Of a DNA stretch of 33,177 bases, positions 32,542 through 33,177 are shown in pieces; the stretch's first letter is position 1, and the number at the start of each line of letters is the position of its first letter. A model generated the notes under the pieces. It worked only from the letters and a program-made list of their open reading frames with translations. It ran no database searches and was not told the origin of the DNA. This DNA is from an uncultured Porphyromonadaceae bacterium (lineage in GTDB: Bacteria > Bacteroidota > Bacteroidia > Bacteroidales > Muribaculaceae), in NCBI GenBank assembly GCA_948467675.1, contig CAOKFI010000029.1:1-33177 (forward strand). Reading direction: 5' to 3'. A program made the position numbers and the translations under genes.

Positions 32542-33090
32542 ATGAAGAGAGTTTTTCTATATCTGCTCGGTGCTGTTGGTACAGCAGGGCTGTTTTCTTG
32601 CGGAACTGACGATGACGAGTCTACCTGGGAGGCATATACCCAGTGGCGCGACGCCAACATTTCATGGATCGAAGCGCAGGAGGCACGTGTCAACGAAGAC
32701 GGAACACCGTATTATACCAAGATTGTTCCGGCATGGGATTCGCAGGCCTACGTTCTTATAAAGTACTTCAATGACCGCTCGAAGACCGAAGGCAATCTGT
32801 CGCCGATGTATACAAGTACTGTCAATGTCAAGTATCGCGGGCGTCTGTACAACGACGAGCCGTTTGATTCGAGCTATCTTTTGACCGACAGCCTTTTTCA
32901 GACCCGACCGTCGAAAGTCATATCCGGATGGGCGATCGCTCTTGAAGATATGCGTGTAGGCGACACTTGCGAGGTTGTGATCCCGTATGCTCAGGCATAC
33001 GGTGCTACCGGAAGCGGCTCCATACCTCCGTATTCCGCTTTGAAATTCGACATAAAACTGGTCGATATCGTAGACTACGAATTGCCGTAG
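32542..33090 (+). CDS. FKBP-type peptidyl-prolyl isomerase lipoprotein
   Basis: The 182-residue lipoprotein has the signal MKRVFLYLLGAVGTAGLFSC (Cys20) followed by GTDDDES, an acidic start typical of surface- or outer-membrane lipoproteins. Residues about 90-180 form the FKBP domain: VNVKYRGRLYNDEPFDSSY, VISGWAIALEDMRVGDTCEVVIP in part (ISGWAIALEDMRVGD), YAQAYGATGSGSIPPYSALKF and DIKLVDI. The active-site Tyr, Asp/Phe and Trp (of the ISGW block) are recognisable. The role is proline isomerisation in folding of exported proteins. It starts four bases after the lemA stop and is followed by a strong hairpin. Confidence 0.93.
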   Translation: MKRVFLYLLGAVGTAGLFSCGTDDDESTWEAYTQWRDANISWIEAQEARVNEDGTPYYTKIVPAWDSQAYVLIKYFNDRSKTEGNLSPMYTSTVNVKYRGRLYNDEPFDSSYLLTDSLFQTRPSKVISGWAIALEDMRVGDTCEVVIPYAQAYGATGSGSIPPYSALKFDIKLVDIVDYELP

Positions 33091-33106
33091 TTTAGAACCG
33101 ACCGAT

Positions 33107-33160
33107 AAAAACGCCACAGGGCTGCCGCTCGGATCCGAGGGGCAGCCCGGTTGCGTTTTA
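33107..33160. terminator. Terminator after the FKBP gene
   Basis: GGGCTGCC (33119-33126) pairs with GGCAGCCC (33141-33148) around an inner CTCGG-AT-CCGAG stem; outer AAAACGC (33107-33113) pairs with GCGTTTT (33153-33159). The A/T-rich arms give a T-run on both strands, so it may also serve a gene converging from beyond the right edge. Confidence 0.75.
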
Positions 33161-33177
33161 GTATAAGCAAAATTGCA

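Overview
The window reads as chromosomal DNA of a Bacteroidales bacterium, most likely a gut Muribaculaceae-type lineage (the family is an inference, the order is well supported). The reasons are a SusC/SusD pair with FecI-type sigma and FecR anti-sigma genes, promoters of the Bacteroidetes form TTTG-N19-21-TAnnTTTG, near absence of Shine-Dalgarno sequences, eukaryote-like single-chain glycyl-tRNA synthetase, DUF4286 and DUF4293 genes, and many Cys-lipidated proteins. Base composition is moderate, roughly half G+C, with an AT-richer patch inside susC. No rRNA, tRNA, CRISPR, IS element or prophage was seen.

Left part (1-10.97 kb). A clipped secreted-protein gene lies at the left edge on the minus strand, followed by about 330 bases without a gene that carry an intergenic hairpin element and a strong terminator. 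A secreted protein with a sorting-like C-terminus (380-1348, minus) is divergent from a cell-surface signalling cluster on the plus strand: ECF sigma, FecR anti-sigma, a SusC-type TonB receptor with an N-terminal STN signalling domain, a SusD-like lipoprotein, and two paralogous exported metallo-beta-lactamase-fold hydrolases related to the ComEC C-terminal domain. The unit ends at a perfect 16-bp hairpin. An 18-bp palindrome occurs twice, once upstream of the sigma promoter and once upstream of susC. No glycosidase, peptidase or sulfatase is present, so the substrate is not a conventional glycan-degradation target. This is the most interesting locus in the window.

Middle (11-18.3 kb). A minus-strand tripartite RND efflux operon (adaptor, AcrB-type pump, TolC/OprM-type outer membrane lipoprotein) diverges from an M18 aminopeptidase gene with a textbook Bacteroidetes promoter.

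Right-middle (18.3-27.1 kb). A long minus-strand run holds, in transcription order: exported C1B cysteine peptidase, a large lipoprotein with an (alpha/alpha)6 glycosidase-like core and C-terminal CBM-like domain, a YfcE-type phosphoesterase, a SPOR lipoprotein, then (after a probable promoter) DUF4293 membrane protein, a double-SGNH sialate O-acetylesterase-like enzyme, a family 2 glycosyltransferase, DUF4286 and ruvC.

Right end (27.1-33.2 kb). Housekeeping genes: guaA (minus, own promoter and terminator) divergent from a stand-alone trpB2, then glycyl-tRNA synthetase, LemA and an FKBP-type isomerase lipoprotein, closed by a strong terminator at the right edge.
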